A DNA stretch of 64,000 nt from Vibrio navarrensis (GTDB taxonomy: Bacteria > Pseudomonadota > Gammaproteobacteria > Enterobacterales > Vibrionaceae): positions 1,054,001-1,118,000 of the forward strand of contig NZ_CP065218.1 of NCBI RefSeq assembly GCF_015767675.1, in the 5' to 3' direction. This document shows, one piece after another, positions 29,066 to 37,864 of the stretch; the first letter of the stretch is position 1; every line of letters begins with the position of its first letter. Below the pieces are notes generated by a model that was not told the DNA's origin, searched no databases, and saw nothing but the letters and a program-made list of their open reading frames with translations. The position numbers and the translations under genes were made by a program.

Positions 29066-29917
29066 GTGTTTATGATCAATATTTCGCCATGTGTGGTGAG
29101 CACGCTGATTTCTGGCGTGCCGCTGGAACAGATTGCCCAGCGGCTAGGCTATAGCAGCTTGACGGGGTTTAGCCGCATGTTTAAGAAACATCGCGGTGTG
29201 ACGCCCAACCAGTACCCGATGGGGACCACACTGAACACAGAACAGCGGTTGCAGATTATCGATTGGGTAAGAGAAAAGCAGCGGTGGATCATTGAAGATG
29301 ACTATGACAGCGAGTTTCAGTTTGCGCATCGACCTTACACCAGTTTGCAAGGACTGGCGGCGCAAGTCGGCGAAGCGCAGCAGGTCATCTATGTCGGTTC
29401 GTTTAGCAAGGTGATGTTCAATGGGCTGCGCCTTGGCTATGTGGTGCTACCCAAAGCTTTGGTCGAGAAGGCGTGTACGATTAAAGATGCCCTCACAGGT
29501 GATTCGCCGACGCACACGCAACTGGCGTTAGCGCAGTTTATTGCTGAAGGGGATTTGATGCGCCACATTCGAAAGATGCGCCGCATCTACAAGCAAAAAC
29601 ATCAGCAGATGGTGGAAAGCATTGCGCGACATTTTGCTTCAGAGCTCGAAATCATCAGTCAAGCCGCTGGATTACACATCACAGTGCGCTGGTGGCAGGG
29701 CATCACTGAGCAAGAGTGGGTGCGACGCGCCAAGGAGCACGGTATTATCGTGCGGCCGCTAAGCTATTATGAACATAGCGCCTATGAACAGAGCGCCGAA
29801 AAGCAACGTGATTGGCATGGTGCGGTGCTGGGATTTGGCAATGTTCGTATTGAGGATATTGACGACAAAGTGGCACTGCTGGCAAGCTTGTTCAAGGCCG
29901 ATTCTGCCGTGACTTAA
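29066..29917 (+). pseudogene. Chimeric gene: AraC HTH fragment fused to the C-terminal half of a MocR/PdxR regulator
   Basis: Residues about 14-50 (SGVPLEQIAQRLGYSSLTGF, SRMFKKHRGVTPNQY) are the second HTH of an AraC-type protein. From YPMGTTLNTEQRLQIIDWVR on, the protein is the aminotransferase-like domain of MocR regulators, including IIEDDYDSEF and the pyridoxal-lysine motif SFSKVMFNGLRLGYVV. The join lies in TPNQY-PMG, where both parent families share TP-x-QY. The normal winged HTH and the first part of the MocR domain are missing. The frame is open for 283 codons from a GTG (or ATG at 29072). It is probably a deletion product; expression is not excluded. Confidence 0.75.
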
Positions 29918-29929
29918 AGGAACTCTATT

Positions 29930-30691
29930 ATGTGTCGTTGGTTAGCCTATCAAGGAGAGCCGATTTATCTTGATGAACTGGTATACAAGCCAGAGCATTC
30001 CCTTGTGCATCAAAGCCTTGAGGCGAGAAAAGCGGTAACACGCGTCAACGCCGATGGCTTTGGTTTGGGTTGGTATACCGAACGCTCTACGCCCGGGCAG
30101 TTTCACGAAGTGCTGCCAGCGTGGGGAGATGAAAACTTGCGTTCGCTGGCGCACCATATTCGCTCTCATCGTTTTATGGCGCATGTGCGTTCGTCAACGG
30201 GCGCTTCCGTGTCCCGCTCAAATTGCCACCCATTTATTTTCGAAAACTGGATGTTTTTGCACAACGGGCAAATTGCCTGTTTTGAGCAAGTTAAATTTGC
30301 CCTTGAGCGCTTGCTGCCGGAGAGTCTCTACGTGCAAAAACGCGGTACGACCGACAGCGAGTTGCTGTTTTTGCTGATGCTCAAAAATGGTTTGCAAGAT
30401 GATGCGCTCACCGCGATTCGCCGCACGCTGGCTGAGGTGAATCATGCCATGAGTGATAAAACCATCTGTGAACCTTTTAAAGCGTCGATTTGCATTTCCG
30501 ATGGAGAGCAGTTTTGGGTAGTCCGTTATAGCTCGGCAGGCGAGCCGCCGACGGTATTTATCGAGCAAAAAGGACAAGCGATCATCTTGGCCTCAGAGCC
30601 GCTGGATGCGGCAGGTAACTGGCAAAAAATAGCGCCACAGACCGTGACGCACATTCATCATCAGCAGATCGACAGCCACAACATAGACTAA
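29930..30691 (+). CDS. Class II glutamine amidotransferase (YafJ-like)
   Basis: 253 residues. Cys2 (MCRWLAYQGEP) becomes the N-terminal nucleophile after Met removal. Further type II amidotransferase motifs are NADGFGLGWY, RFMAHVRSST, NCHPFIF and FLHNGQI. It is of the stand-alone YafJ/EgtC-like group. It starts 12 nt after the chimeric gene with AAGGAACT as ribosome-binding site, so the two share a transcript. Substrate unknown. Confidence 0.88.
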   Translation: MCRWLAYQGEPIYLDELVYKPEHSLVHQSLEARKAVTRVNADGFGLGWYTERSTPGQFHEVLPAWGDENLRSLAHHIRSHRFMAHVRSSTGASVSRSNCHPFIFENWMFLHNGQIACFEQVKFALERLLPESLYVQKRGTTDSELLFLLMLKNGLQDDALTAIRRTLAEVNHAMSDKTICEPFKASICISDGEQFWVVRYSSAGEPPTVFIEQKGQAIILASEPLDAAGNWQKIAPQTVTHIHHQQIDSHNID

Positions 30692-31942
30692 CTAAATCTG
30701 CGCTTTTTTAGCTTGTTTTTGCCCTTGGAAAAGAAACAGAGAGAAGATGGTTAACGCGTAGAGCATTGACCATCCTAAACAGACGAAAACCAAGGTACAC
30801 AGCACAAGAGATAATGCTGCCAGCCATTTGGCGCTGCCACTCAGTAGTTTATAAGCCGCCAGCATGGCAAGCAGGTAAACCAGTACAAACACACTGTTGG
30901 CCAGTTTAAGGAAGAACTCCAAATCCAAGCCGGAGAAGTAACCGACCAAACAGGCAAGGGCTAAGACTACGCCGACGCTTAACGTCGCGTTAAATGGCAC
31001 GCCACGTGAGGAAAGTTGGGCCATCTTCCCTTGCGGTTTATGGGCTCTGGCTTGCGCCCAGATCATACGTGATAGGCTTTGCGTGTAGAGATTGACGCTG
31101 GCAAAGCACGCAGAAAAACCAATGACGCTGATCAACACCTTGGCGTTGGCGCTAAAGAGTTGTTCGCTCAACCACGGGATCGAGGCACTATCAAACTGCG
31201 CGCTGCCGTACGCACCAAATTTGAGGATCACCACCGAACAGGCCCAATAGGTTGCCCCAGCAACAAAACAGCCAATAATGATGGCGATGGGGAAATCGCG
31301 CTGCGGATTTTTAAACTCTTCGCCCATATGGGCAAATGCTTCAATGCCGACAAAACACCAGAACATCACCGCCAATGCCGTGGTGATCGAATAGAGCGCG
31401 CTGCTTTCAAGCGCCGGCATGTGCAAATCACTCATGCCGACATCGCCTTGCCAGAAAAAAGCGCCGACCAGCGCGAAAATGGCCAGTGCAATCGCGGTTT
31501 GTAGGTGACCAGACGATTTTGCTCCAAGCAGATTAACGCCGACTAATAACGCAACGGTGATCAATTGTGCGCTGAGATTGCCATCCAGTGGCGCTGGCAA
31601 GAGTTGTTGCAAAAAGCCTGCAGCTAAAGCAATCGCGGCGGGCACACCAACGGGAATGACCGAAACGAACAGCCAAGCCACTGCGCTTTCTAAGCGAGGG
31701 TTAAAGGCTTGGCGAACGAAATAAGCCGTTCCGCCAGCATTGGGATAACGCTTGCCTAACTGCGCAAACGTCAGCGCCACCGGGCAAATTAGCACAAACA
31801 GAATCAGCCAAGCCCACAGCGAATAGTGACCCGCAATGCCTGCGGCGATCGCCGGGATCATAAATAGCCCGGTGCCCATGAGGGTGGTGGAGAGCTGTCC
31901 GATACCGGACAGTAAAGTAATTTCCTGTTTGAGTTGACCCAT
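30692..31942 (-). CDS. yjeH: APC-family amino-acid exporter (YjeH-like)
   Basis: 416 residues with about 12 membrane helices. The N-terminus GQLKQEITLLSGIGQLSTTL, then MGTGLFMIPAIAAGIAGHYS, closely follows E. coli YjeH (methionine and branched-chain amino-acid exporter), as does MFWCFVGIEAFAHMGEEFKN in the middle. The ATG at 31942 has GGAG 7 nt upstream. The divergent Lrp-type gene at 32183 is the likely regulator. Confidence 0.85.
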   Translation of the reverse strand: MGQLKQEITLLSGIGQLSTTLMGTGLFMIPAIAAGIAGHYSLWAWLILFVLICPVALTFAQLGKRYPNAGGTAYFVRQAFNPRLESAVAWLFVSVIPVGVPAAIALAAGFLQQLLPAPLDGNLSAQLITVALLVGVNLLGAKSSGHLQTAIALAIFALVGAFFWQGDVGMSDLHMPALESSALYSITTALAVMFWCFVGIEAFAHMGEEFKNPQRDFPIAIIIGCFVAGATYWACSVVILKFGAYGSAQFDSASIPWLSEQLFSANAKVLISVIGFSACFASVNLYTQSLSRMIWAQARAHKPQGKMAQLSSRGVPFNATLSVGVVLALACLVGYFSGLDLEFFLKLANSVFVLVYLLAMLAAYKLLSGSAKWLAALSLVLCTLVFVCLGWSMLYALTIFSLFLFQGQKQAKKAQI

Positions 31943-32182
31943 GGAGCGCTCCCTGCGTGTCTTAACACTTATGTTTATCATCAGTAGTTTGAAATCAATC
32001 CGACTCAGCATACTGGGTTCGGCACGAAAACACAGCAGACAATTTGCCTTGTTTGAGCGACGAATTGACGGAATCAGGCGCTTTCTCTTGGCAAAACGGC
32101 TTCAGTAAGGTGGAGATGGGTATCTGCTCGATTTACGGGTAGAATGCAACGACAAAAAAAGGAGAGGTTGCAGTGAGAAAAG

Positions 32183-32638
32183 ATGGATAAGTTTGATAAA
32201 AAAATCATCACCATGTTGCGAGAGGATGCGCGTTGTTCTGTCACCGACATCGCCAAAGCGGTGAACCTGTCGCGTTCCGCGGTCACCGCACGGATCAATA
32301 AGCTGGAAAGCGATGGTGTGATTTTAGGCTACCATGCTGACATTGCCGACCCTGCAGCGGGGGAAAAAATCGGCGCGTACTTGGCACTGAAATTTGATAC
32401 CTCCTCATCCAGCCATTTTTGCGAGTCATACGCCAAGCAAATTTATCTGATTGATGGCGTTAAGTGGTGCCATGCAATCAGCGGAGAAACCGATATGATG
32501 CTGTATGTCGAAGTGGCCAGCATGACTCGCTTAAATCAAATTCGTGAAGAGATCCAGGCTTATCCGGATCTCAAACACGTGATGACTCACATGGTGTTGA
32601 ATGAATTTTTCAATATCTGTAAAGCATTCAAGCAATGA
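32183..32638 (+). CDS. Lrp/AsnC-family regulator divergent from yjeH
   Basis: 151 residues: an N-terminal HTH (DKFDKKIITMLREDARCSVT; AKAVNLSRSAVTARINKLES) and a C-terminal RAM ligand domain (CHAISGETDMMLYVEVASM). Lrp-type proteins commonly control a neighbouring amino-acid exporter. The 240-bp gap to yjeH is wide enough for shared operators. Confidence 0.87.
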   Translation: MDKFDKKIITMLREDARCSVTDIAKAVNLSRSAVTARINKLESDGVILGYHADIADPAAGEKIGAYLALKFDTSSSSHFCESYAKQIYLIDGVKWCHAISGETDMMLYVEVASMTRLNQIREEIQAYPDLKHVMTHMVLNEFFNICKAFKQ

Positions 32639-32733
32639 AGGCGTGTTTTACTGACAAACAGTGCCTTGCAAACAAACCGACCCTTTTGGCCGTGTGATTT
32701 ACAGCGCATCGGATACTGGTTAAGGAAGTGTTT

Positions 32734-33681
32734 ATGCTAAGCAATATCAACCTCAATTTGCTGCGTTCGCTGCATGTACTATTGGACGAGTGTCACGTTA
32801 GCCGAGCGGCTGAGCGTTTGCACATCACCCAATCGGCGATGAGCCGTCAGTTGGCACAACTGCGAGAATTGTGTGGCGACCCGCTATTGGTTCGCGATGG
32901 CAATCGACTTGTCCCTACCGCTCGCGCGTTGACGTTACAGAGCAAGTTATTGGGTCTGCTGGATGAGTTTGAACATCTATTTGCGGCACCTTCTTTTGTA
33001 CCCGAGCAGTGGCAAGGGGAGCTTGTTTTCGCCTCAAGTGACTACGTCGCACAATATATTTTCCCAGCGGCCGCGCAGGCGCTCATGCAGCAAGCGCCGA
33101 GACTCAATCTCAGCTATCGTTTGTGGCAACCGGGCTATCTGACGGCGCTACTCGACAGTGGTATTCATCTCGCTTCGACCATGTTGCCTCAAGCGCCACG
33201 CGATCTTTCCAGTGTGCACATCGGGCAGGATAGTTCGGTTTGCCTGATGCGTGCGGAACATCCGCTGGCGCAGCAATCATCACTGAGCTTGGATGCTTTT
33301 CTCGCTTACTCACACATTAAAGTCACCGGTGGCGGCGATAAAGACTCGGCCACCGATCGCGCGCTGGGTGAAAAAGGGCTAGCACGCCGCATAGCGCTAC
33401 AGGTGCCTTTTTTCACTGCCGCGGTCAACTGTCTGCTGCAAAGCGATCATCTGATGGTGGTGCCAAAGCATATCGCAGTGAATTTGGCGAAAAACCACCC
33501 TCTGGTCGATCTTCCGCTGCCGCTCTCCACCGAGCCGCATCAATACTGGCTGATGTGGCATCCCAAATACGATAGCGATTTAGCACACCGCTGGGCAAGA
33601 GAAGTGGTGTTAGCCATTATGCTCAGTTGCCAATACTCAATCGGTATGATTTCAGATCATCATCATCATGAAGAAGTTTGA
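32734..33681 (+). CDS. LysR-family regulator (NahR/LinR-like)
   Basis: 315 residues. The HTH is NLNLLRSLHVLLDECHVSRA, AERLHITQSAMSRQLAQLRE, with DPLLVRDGNRLVPT, typical of the NahR/NodD branch. The substrate-binding domain follows. The ATG at 32734 has AAGGA 7 nt upstream; a GTG two codons earlier is possible. The LysE-type exporter gene starts 51 nt downstream. The C-terminus ends in a His-rich tail, SDHHHHEEV. Confidence 0.87.
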   Translation: MLSNINLNLLRSLHVLLDECHVSRAAERLHITQSAMSRQLAQLRELCGDPLLVRDGNRLVPTARALTLQSKLLGLLDEFEHLFAAPSFVPEQWQGELVFASSDYVAQYIFPAAAQALMQQAPRLNLSYRLWQPGYLTALLDSGIHLASTMLPQAPRDLSSVHIGQDSSVCLMRAEHPLAQQSSLSLDAFLAYSHIKVTGGGDKDSATDRALGEKGLARRIALQVPFFTAAVNCLLQSDHLMVVPKHIAVNLAKNHPLVDLPLPLSTEPHQYWLMWHPKYDSDLAHRWAREVVLAIMLSCQYSIGMISDHHHHEEV

Positions 33682-33732
33682 TTTCATTTCATTTTCAACT
33701 CAAGTTACTGTGCAGTTTTACCGGAGATGAAC

Positions 33733-34347
33733 ATGACACTGACTGTTTGGCTATCACTATTTACGATTTGTATTCTAGGCGCCATGTCGCCCGGCCCGAG
33801 TTTGGCTATTGTGGCGAAACATGCGCTTGCTGGCGGGCGAAAAAACGGTTTGGCCACCAGTTGGGCACACGCGTTTGGTATTGGCATTTACGCCTTTGTT
33901 ACCCTGATCGGCTTGGCGGTGGTACTGCAACAATCCCCGCTGCTGTTTAAAACCATCAGTTACGCTGGCGCGGCCTATCTGGCGTATTTGGGCGTGAACG
34001 CGCTGCGCTCGAAAGGTGGCGTGGCTGCCAAATTGGAATCGGGCGAGCAGACCTCCGTATGGCAATCAGCAAAAGAGGGCTTTTTGATCTCGATTCTCAG
34101 CCCGAAAATTACGCTGTTCTTTATTGCTTTGTTTAGCCAGTTTGTTGCGCTGGGTAATGAGTTGAGCAATCAAGTCATCATCGTTGCGACGCCGTTTATT
34201 GTCGATGGTTTGTGGTACACCTTTATCACCATCGTGCTATCGAGTTCCAAAGTGGTGGATAAGATCCGCGCCAAAGCGCAGTTGATTGATCGGCTGTCAG
34301 GCGTGGTGCTGATTTTGTTGGCGCTGCGTGTGGTGGTCACGATTTAG
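33733..34347 (+). CDS. LysE/RhtB-family amino-acid exporter
   Basis: 204 residues with six membrane segments. The family motif ILGAMSPGPSLAIVAKHALA is followed by GGRKNGLATSWAHAFGIGIY. The second of two near ATGs (33733) is chosen because GGAG lies 6 nt before it; the first ATG directly abuts the GGAG. It probably exports an amino acid or analogue under control of the preceding LysR protein. Confidence 0.86.
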   Translation: MTLTVWLSLFTICILGAMSPGPSLAIVAKHALAGGRKNGLATSWAHAFGIGIYAFVTLIGLAVVLQQSPLLFKTISYAGAAYLAYLGVNALRSKGGVAAKLESGEQTSVWQSAKEGFLISILSPKITLFFIALFSQFVALGNELSNQVIIVATPFIVDGLWYTFITIVLSSSKVVDKIRAKAQLIDRLSGVVLILLALRVVVTI

Positions 34348-34364
34348 CGAATGCTCACTGCAAT

Positions 34365-34393
34365 AAAAAACGGAAGCGCGGCTTCCGTTTTTT
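34365..34393. terminator. Bidirectional terminator
   Basis: AAAAAACGGAAGC / GCTTCCGTTTTTT: a 7-bp GC-containing stem flanked by A- and T-runs, serving the exporter gene and the convergent peroxiredoxin gene. Confidence 0.9.
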
Positions 34394-34453
34394 CTTCTAT
34401 CTATTTTGCAATCGCGCTATTGCGGTTCTTGCTGTTGCCGTTTTTGGCGTGAA

Positions 34454-34927
34454 TTACAGTGCGGCAAGAATCGTTTCGGCGTTACTCACTTCGAATGACT
34501 TCGGTGCTTCCACATTCAGTGTGGTCACCACACCATTGTCGATCACCATCGCGTAGCGCTGTGAACGTACGCCGCCAAAGCCAGCGGTATCCATCTCAAG
34601 ACCCAGTGCTTTGGTAAAGCTTGCATCACCGTCGGCCAACATCATTAGCTCAGAAGCATTTTGCGCTTCGCCCCACGCTTTCATCACAAATGCGTCGTTA
34701 ACCGAAACACAAGCGATGATGTCTACGCCTTTGGCTTTGAGTTGATCCGCAAGTACCACGTAACCCGGTAGATGCGCTTCAGAGCACGTTGGCGTAAATG
34801 CGCCCGGAACAGCAAACAGGACGACTTTCTTACCAGCAAACAGTTCTTGAACCGAATGGTTGACCATACCATCTTTGGTCAATTGACTCAGTGTCGCATT
34901 TGGCAGGGTTTGCCCTTGTTCGATCAT
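34454..34927 (-). CDS. Peroxiredoxin (Prx5-type)
   Basis: 157 residues starting MIEQGQTLPNATLSQLT. The peroxidatic cysteine is in VPGAFTPTCSEAHLPGYV (about residue 46), the signature of the Prx5/AhpE-like group. It reduces hydrogen and alkyl peroxides. Cys at about 72 (DIIACVSVNDAF) could take part. The ATG at 34927 follows AAAGGAAAG. No glutaredoxin domain is fused. Confidence 0.92.
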   Translation of the reverse strand: MIEQGQTLPNATLSQLTKDGMVNHSVQELFAGKKVVLFAVPGAFTPTCSEAHLPGYVVLADQLKAKGVDIIACVSVNDAFVMKAWGEAQNASELMMLADGDASFTKALGLEMDTAGFGGVRSQRYAMVIDNGVVTTLNVEAPKSFEVSNAETILAAL

Positions 34928-35043
34928 GGTTCTTTCCTTTTTCAATGATTAAGAATACCTGAGCAGTGTAGTACGGATTTTGCCGATTAAACACAGACAA
35001 AAACAGGGGATACTGAACAAAAACCACCAGCGCACGGCAAAAA

Positions 35044-35072
35044 GAAAAAATCCGGGCGAACCCGGATTTTTT
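35044..35072 (-). terminator. purA terminator
   Basis: TCCGGG / CCCGGA stem with TTCG-type loop, followed by TTTTTT on the minus strand (also T-rich on the plus strand). Confidence 0.9.
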
Positions 35073-35087
35073 CGATGGTGCAGAGGA

Positions 35088-36344
35088 TTAGCGAATGATC
35101 ATCTGTTCGCGGCCTGGGCCAACAGAAACCATGCTCACGGGCACACCCATCAGCTCTTCAATACGCAGTACATATTGCTGCGCAGCGATAGGTAGCTCGT
35201 CGAATTGACGGCAGCCCGTGATGTCTTCACTCCAACTGGCCATCTTTTCATAAACAGGTGCAAGCGCCGCTGTTTGTGGCCAAATTGGGTTTTCGCTATG
35301 CTCGCCTTGGTAGGCAACGCAAATTTTTAGATCAGCAAGGCCAGTTAGGCAGTCAAGCTTGGTCAGGGCAATCTCAGTTGCGGCTTGCAGTTCAACGCCA
35401 TTTTTGGTCGCCACCGCGTCAAAGTAACCCATATCACGTGGGCGACCCGTGGTTGCGCCGAATTCGTTGGCGAGTTCACGGAACGCGTCTTGCTCTTCCA
35501 TCGCGGTGATCAAGGTGCCTGTCCCTACGGAGGAACTGAATGCTTTGGCGACCGCAATCACGCGCTCTGGGCGAAGAGCAGGCAAGCCACTGCCAATGCC
35601 CGCGTAAGCGGAGACGACGTTAGAAGAGGTCGTCCAAGGGTATTCGCCATAAACCAAGTCACGACCCGCGCCCAACTGTGCTTCAAACAGCAGGTTGGAT
35701 TGCTCAGCTTGCAGTGCTTTTAGTGGGGTCGAAACGTTACAAATCGCATCACGCCAAGGAGCAGAAACCTCAAGCAGCCAATCCGCCATCTCTTGCGCGC
35801 TTTGAGTAAAGTTGAAATCTGGATATAGCGCGCGCAGTTGCGGCAATTTCCAATCGAGCAGGAACTGAATGCGCTCAACGAGCACTTCAGGTTGCTTCAA
35901 CCAGCCGACCAGAATGCCTTTCTTCATCACGCGATCGCCGTACGCCGGAGCGATTCCCTGACGAGTCGAGCCATACGCTTTGTCGCCTAAACGCTGTTCT
36001 TCTAGCGTGTCTTCCAGAGCGTGCAGCGGCAGACAGAACGTCGCGCGATCAGAGATGCACAGGTTCACGGTTACGCCTGCTTGTTCCACTTCTGCCAGCT
36101 CCTTGCTCAGTGCTTCAGGGCTAATCACCATGCCTGGGCCAAGCACGGCCAAACAACCTGGGTTAAATACGCCACTCGGTAGCTGGTGCAACTTAAACGT
36201 ACCGAGGTGGTTTACCACGGTATGGCCAGCATTATTACCACCTTGGAAACGAATACTTGCAGCGGCGTGTTCGGCCAAAAAGTCAACGATACGACCTTTG
36301 CCTTCATCACCCCAGTTGGCACCAACAACAACGATAGACGACAT
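35088..36344 (-). CDS. purA: Adenylosuccinate synthetase, second-copy type
   Basis: PurA couples IMP, aspartate and GTP to adenylosuccinate. The 418-residue product has the GTP loop GANWGDEGKGRIVDFL at the N-terminus, GGNNAGHTVV, STRQGIAPAYGDR, and the C-terminal GAGRDLVYGEYPWTTSSN and TGRPRDMGYFDAV. Typical housekeeping PurA is about 430 residues. Substitutions such as ANWGDEGKG for the usual TQWGDEGKG suggest a divergent paralogue; a second purA on chromosome II is known from some vibrios. GGAGGA precedes the ATG. It is divergent from a LysR gene. Confidence 0.9.
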   Translation of the reverse strand: MSSIVVVGANWGDEGKGRIVDFLAEHAAASIRFQGGNNAGHTVVNHLGTFKLHQLPSGVFNPGCLAVLGPGMVISPEALSKELAEVEQAGVTVNLCISDRATFCLPLHALEDTLEEQRLGDKAYGSTRQGIAPAYGDRVMKKGILVGWLKQPEVLVERIQFLLDWKLPQLRALYPDFNFTQSAQEMADWLLEVSAPWRDAICNVSTPLKALQAEQSNLLFEAQLGAGRDLVYGEYPWTTSSNVVSAYAGIGSGLPALRPERVIAVAKAFSSSVGTGTLITAMEEQDAFRELANEFGATTGRPRDMGYFDAVATKNGVELQAATEIALTKLDCLTGLADLKICVAYQGEHSENPIWPQTAALAPVYEKMASWSEDITGCRQFDELPIAAQQYVLRIEELMGVPVSMVSVGPGREQMIIR

Positions 36345-36447
36345 GAGAATTCCTCCGAAATAAGACCGAAGCATCTTAGGTGGATAGTCTTAATAAGAGA
36401 AATTAATTATACTCATCAAGCTAATAATAAACTCATATGAGGAAGTG

Positions 36448-37320
36448 ATGCTGGATCTCAATTGGTTAAGAACCTTTGTTACTTTGGCTGAGGTGAAGCA
36501 TTTTGGTAAAACCGCCGCAGAGCTGCATATGACGCAGCCCAATGTCAGCTTGCATATCAAGCAGTTAGAGCAAAATACCAAAGCGAAGTTGATTGAGCGA
36601 AATCCGGTACAGCTAACCCCAGCAGGTAAGCGGCTACTGAAATCGGCCAAGATGATGCTAGGGGAGTTGCAAATTTGCCAAGCGGATCTCAATGCCATCA
36701 ACGAACTCACGCAAGGGACGCTGTCGATCGCGGCAAGTGACATTGTGTCGCGCCTGTTGCTTATCCATCCTTTTCAGCGCTTTAAAAACGATTACCCCGG
36801 CATTGACTTAGCGCTATTTAATACCACCTCAGCGCAAGCGGTTGAGCTGGTGAAAAGTGCCCGCGCCGACATCGGCTTTGTGATTGAGCAGAAAGAGAGC
36901 CAGCCACTGCATTTTACCGCGCTGACCCAGATTCAGTGGTGTGCGTTTGGTGATGATCTGTTTGCGAGTGATTGGGGAGAGCAAGATAAGCCGACTCTGA
37001 TACTGCTTGGCCATGACACGCGAACGCGGGAGCTGATTGATGCTTCTTTGCCCAAGTTAGCCTTGCCCAAATATCGCGTGATGGAAGTGGGCAGTGTTGA
37101 GGCGCAGATCGACTGGGCGCAAGCAGGCTTTGGCACCGCGATTGTGCCGGATTTTTCACTGCACACCAAAGCGGCATTGACGCGAACGGTGACCCACTTG
37201 GAGGCGTTCCCAGCCACCGATTTTGGCTATATTGTGAGGCAAAACCAAGTGCTATCGAAAGCGGCCAAGCAGTTGCTTGGCTGGGTGGAAGAGTATGCGC
37301 AATCGACAGACTGGCATTGA
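36448..37320 (+). CDS. LysR-family regulator divergent from purA
   Basis: 290 residues: HTH LNWLRTFVTLAEVKHFGKTA, AELHMTQPNVSLHIKQLEQN, then a LysR substrate-binding domain. The 103-bp gap to purA holds AT-rich DNA suited to a shared operator (inverted-type TTAATTATACTCATCAAGCTAA region). The start ATG at 36448 overlaps a GTG at 36445; GAGG precedes both. It probably controls purA and itself. Confidence 0.86.
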   Translation: MLDLNWLRTFVTLAEVKHFGKTAAELHMTQPNVSLHIKQLEQNTKAKLIERNPVQLTPAGKRLLKSAKMMLGELQICQADLNAINELTQGTLSIAASDIVSRLLLIHPFQRFKNDYPGIDLALFNTTSAQAVELVKSARADIGFVIEQKESQPLHFTALTQIQWCAFGDDLFASDWGEQDKPTLILLGHDTRTRELIDASLPKLALPKYRVMEVGSVEAQIDWAQAGFGTAIVPDFSLHTKAALTRTVTHLEAFPATDFGYIVRQNQVLSKAAKQLLGWVEEYAQSTDWH

Positions 37321-37326
37321 TGGTGA

Positions 37327-37533
37327 TTAGTGACGGCGTGGGACTTCTTCCCATTCTCCTTCAATCACGTGTGGGTCCTGTTGGGTCTGCGGCGATTGAC
37401 GGCGAAGCTGCTTTTCTAACTTTTTACCGGTGATCAAAGCGGCTATGGTCAATGGAATGGCCAGCAGCAAACTAAACATCAGGGTAAAGAGCGCGGCGAT
37501 TGCGGTCAAAGTCACTAGGATGATTCGTTGCAT
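37327..37533 (-). CDS. Small one-span membrane protein, 68 residues
   Basis: MQRIILVTLTAIAALFTLMF continues into SLLLAIPLTIAALITG: one long or two short membrane helices, followed by a basic then acidic tail (KKLEKQLRRQ...IEGEWEEV). GAGGAAA lies 8 nt before the ATG. It is convergent with the LysR gene, 6 nt apart. Not recognised; conserved small membrane proteins of this kind occur in vibrios. Confidence 0.65.
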   Translation of the reverse strand: MQRIILVTLTAIAALFTLMFSLLLAIPLTIAALITGKKLEKQLRRQSPQTQQDPHVIEGEWEEVPRRH

Positions 37534-37864
37534 CGTTGTTTCCTCAGGTTGCACTACAAAATGCGATAGACAACACAATAACCAGCGGGAGATGAATCAA
37601 GGATGAACGAGCAGAAAAGGTGCCTGCATCAGGGGCACAGGCACAAACGGGGGAGAGATTCTACCTTTGCCACTTAGCGCGTTCATGCTGTTGGCTAGCA
37701 CGCCAAATGATTTCGGTTTGTTGTTGTAATAATGTTGGCTCAACTGCGGTTTACAACCGCTTTTAAGCCCAAATGGACAAATCATGTCACCGACTCTCGT
37801 TGCCGTAGGTGGAGCAAAGAGAGTCAGTTCGCTTTCGATGCGGTACTAGTTGTGGAGCAAGCTA
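37534..37864. other. Gene-free stretch between the small membrane protein gene and GAPDH
   Basis: No supported ORF. On the minus strand it carries a GTGCCTG / CAGGCAC hairpin (37620-37644) followed by CTTTTCTG, a likely GAPDH terminator. It also has two further hairpins, GCGGTTTACAACCGC near 37748 and GACTCTC...GAGAGTC near 37793-37825, of unknown role. Confidence 0.5.
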
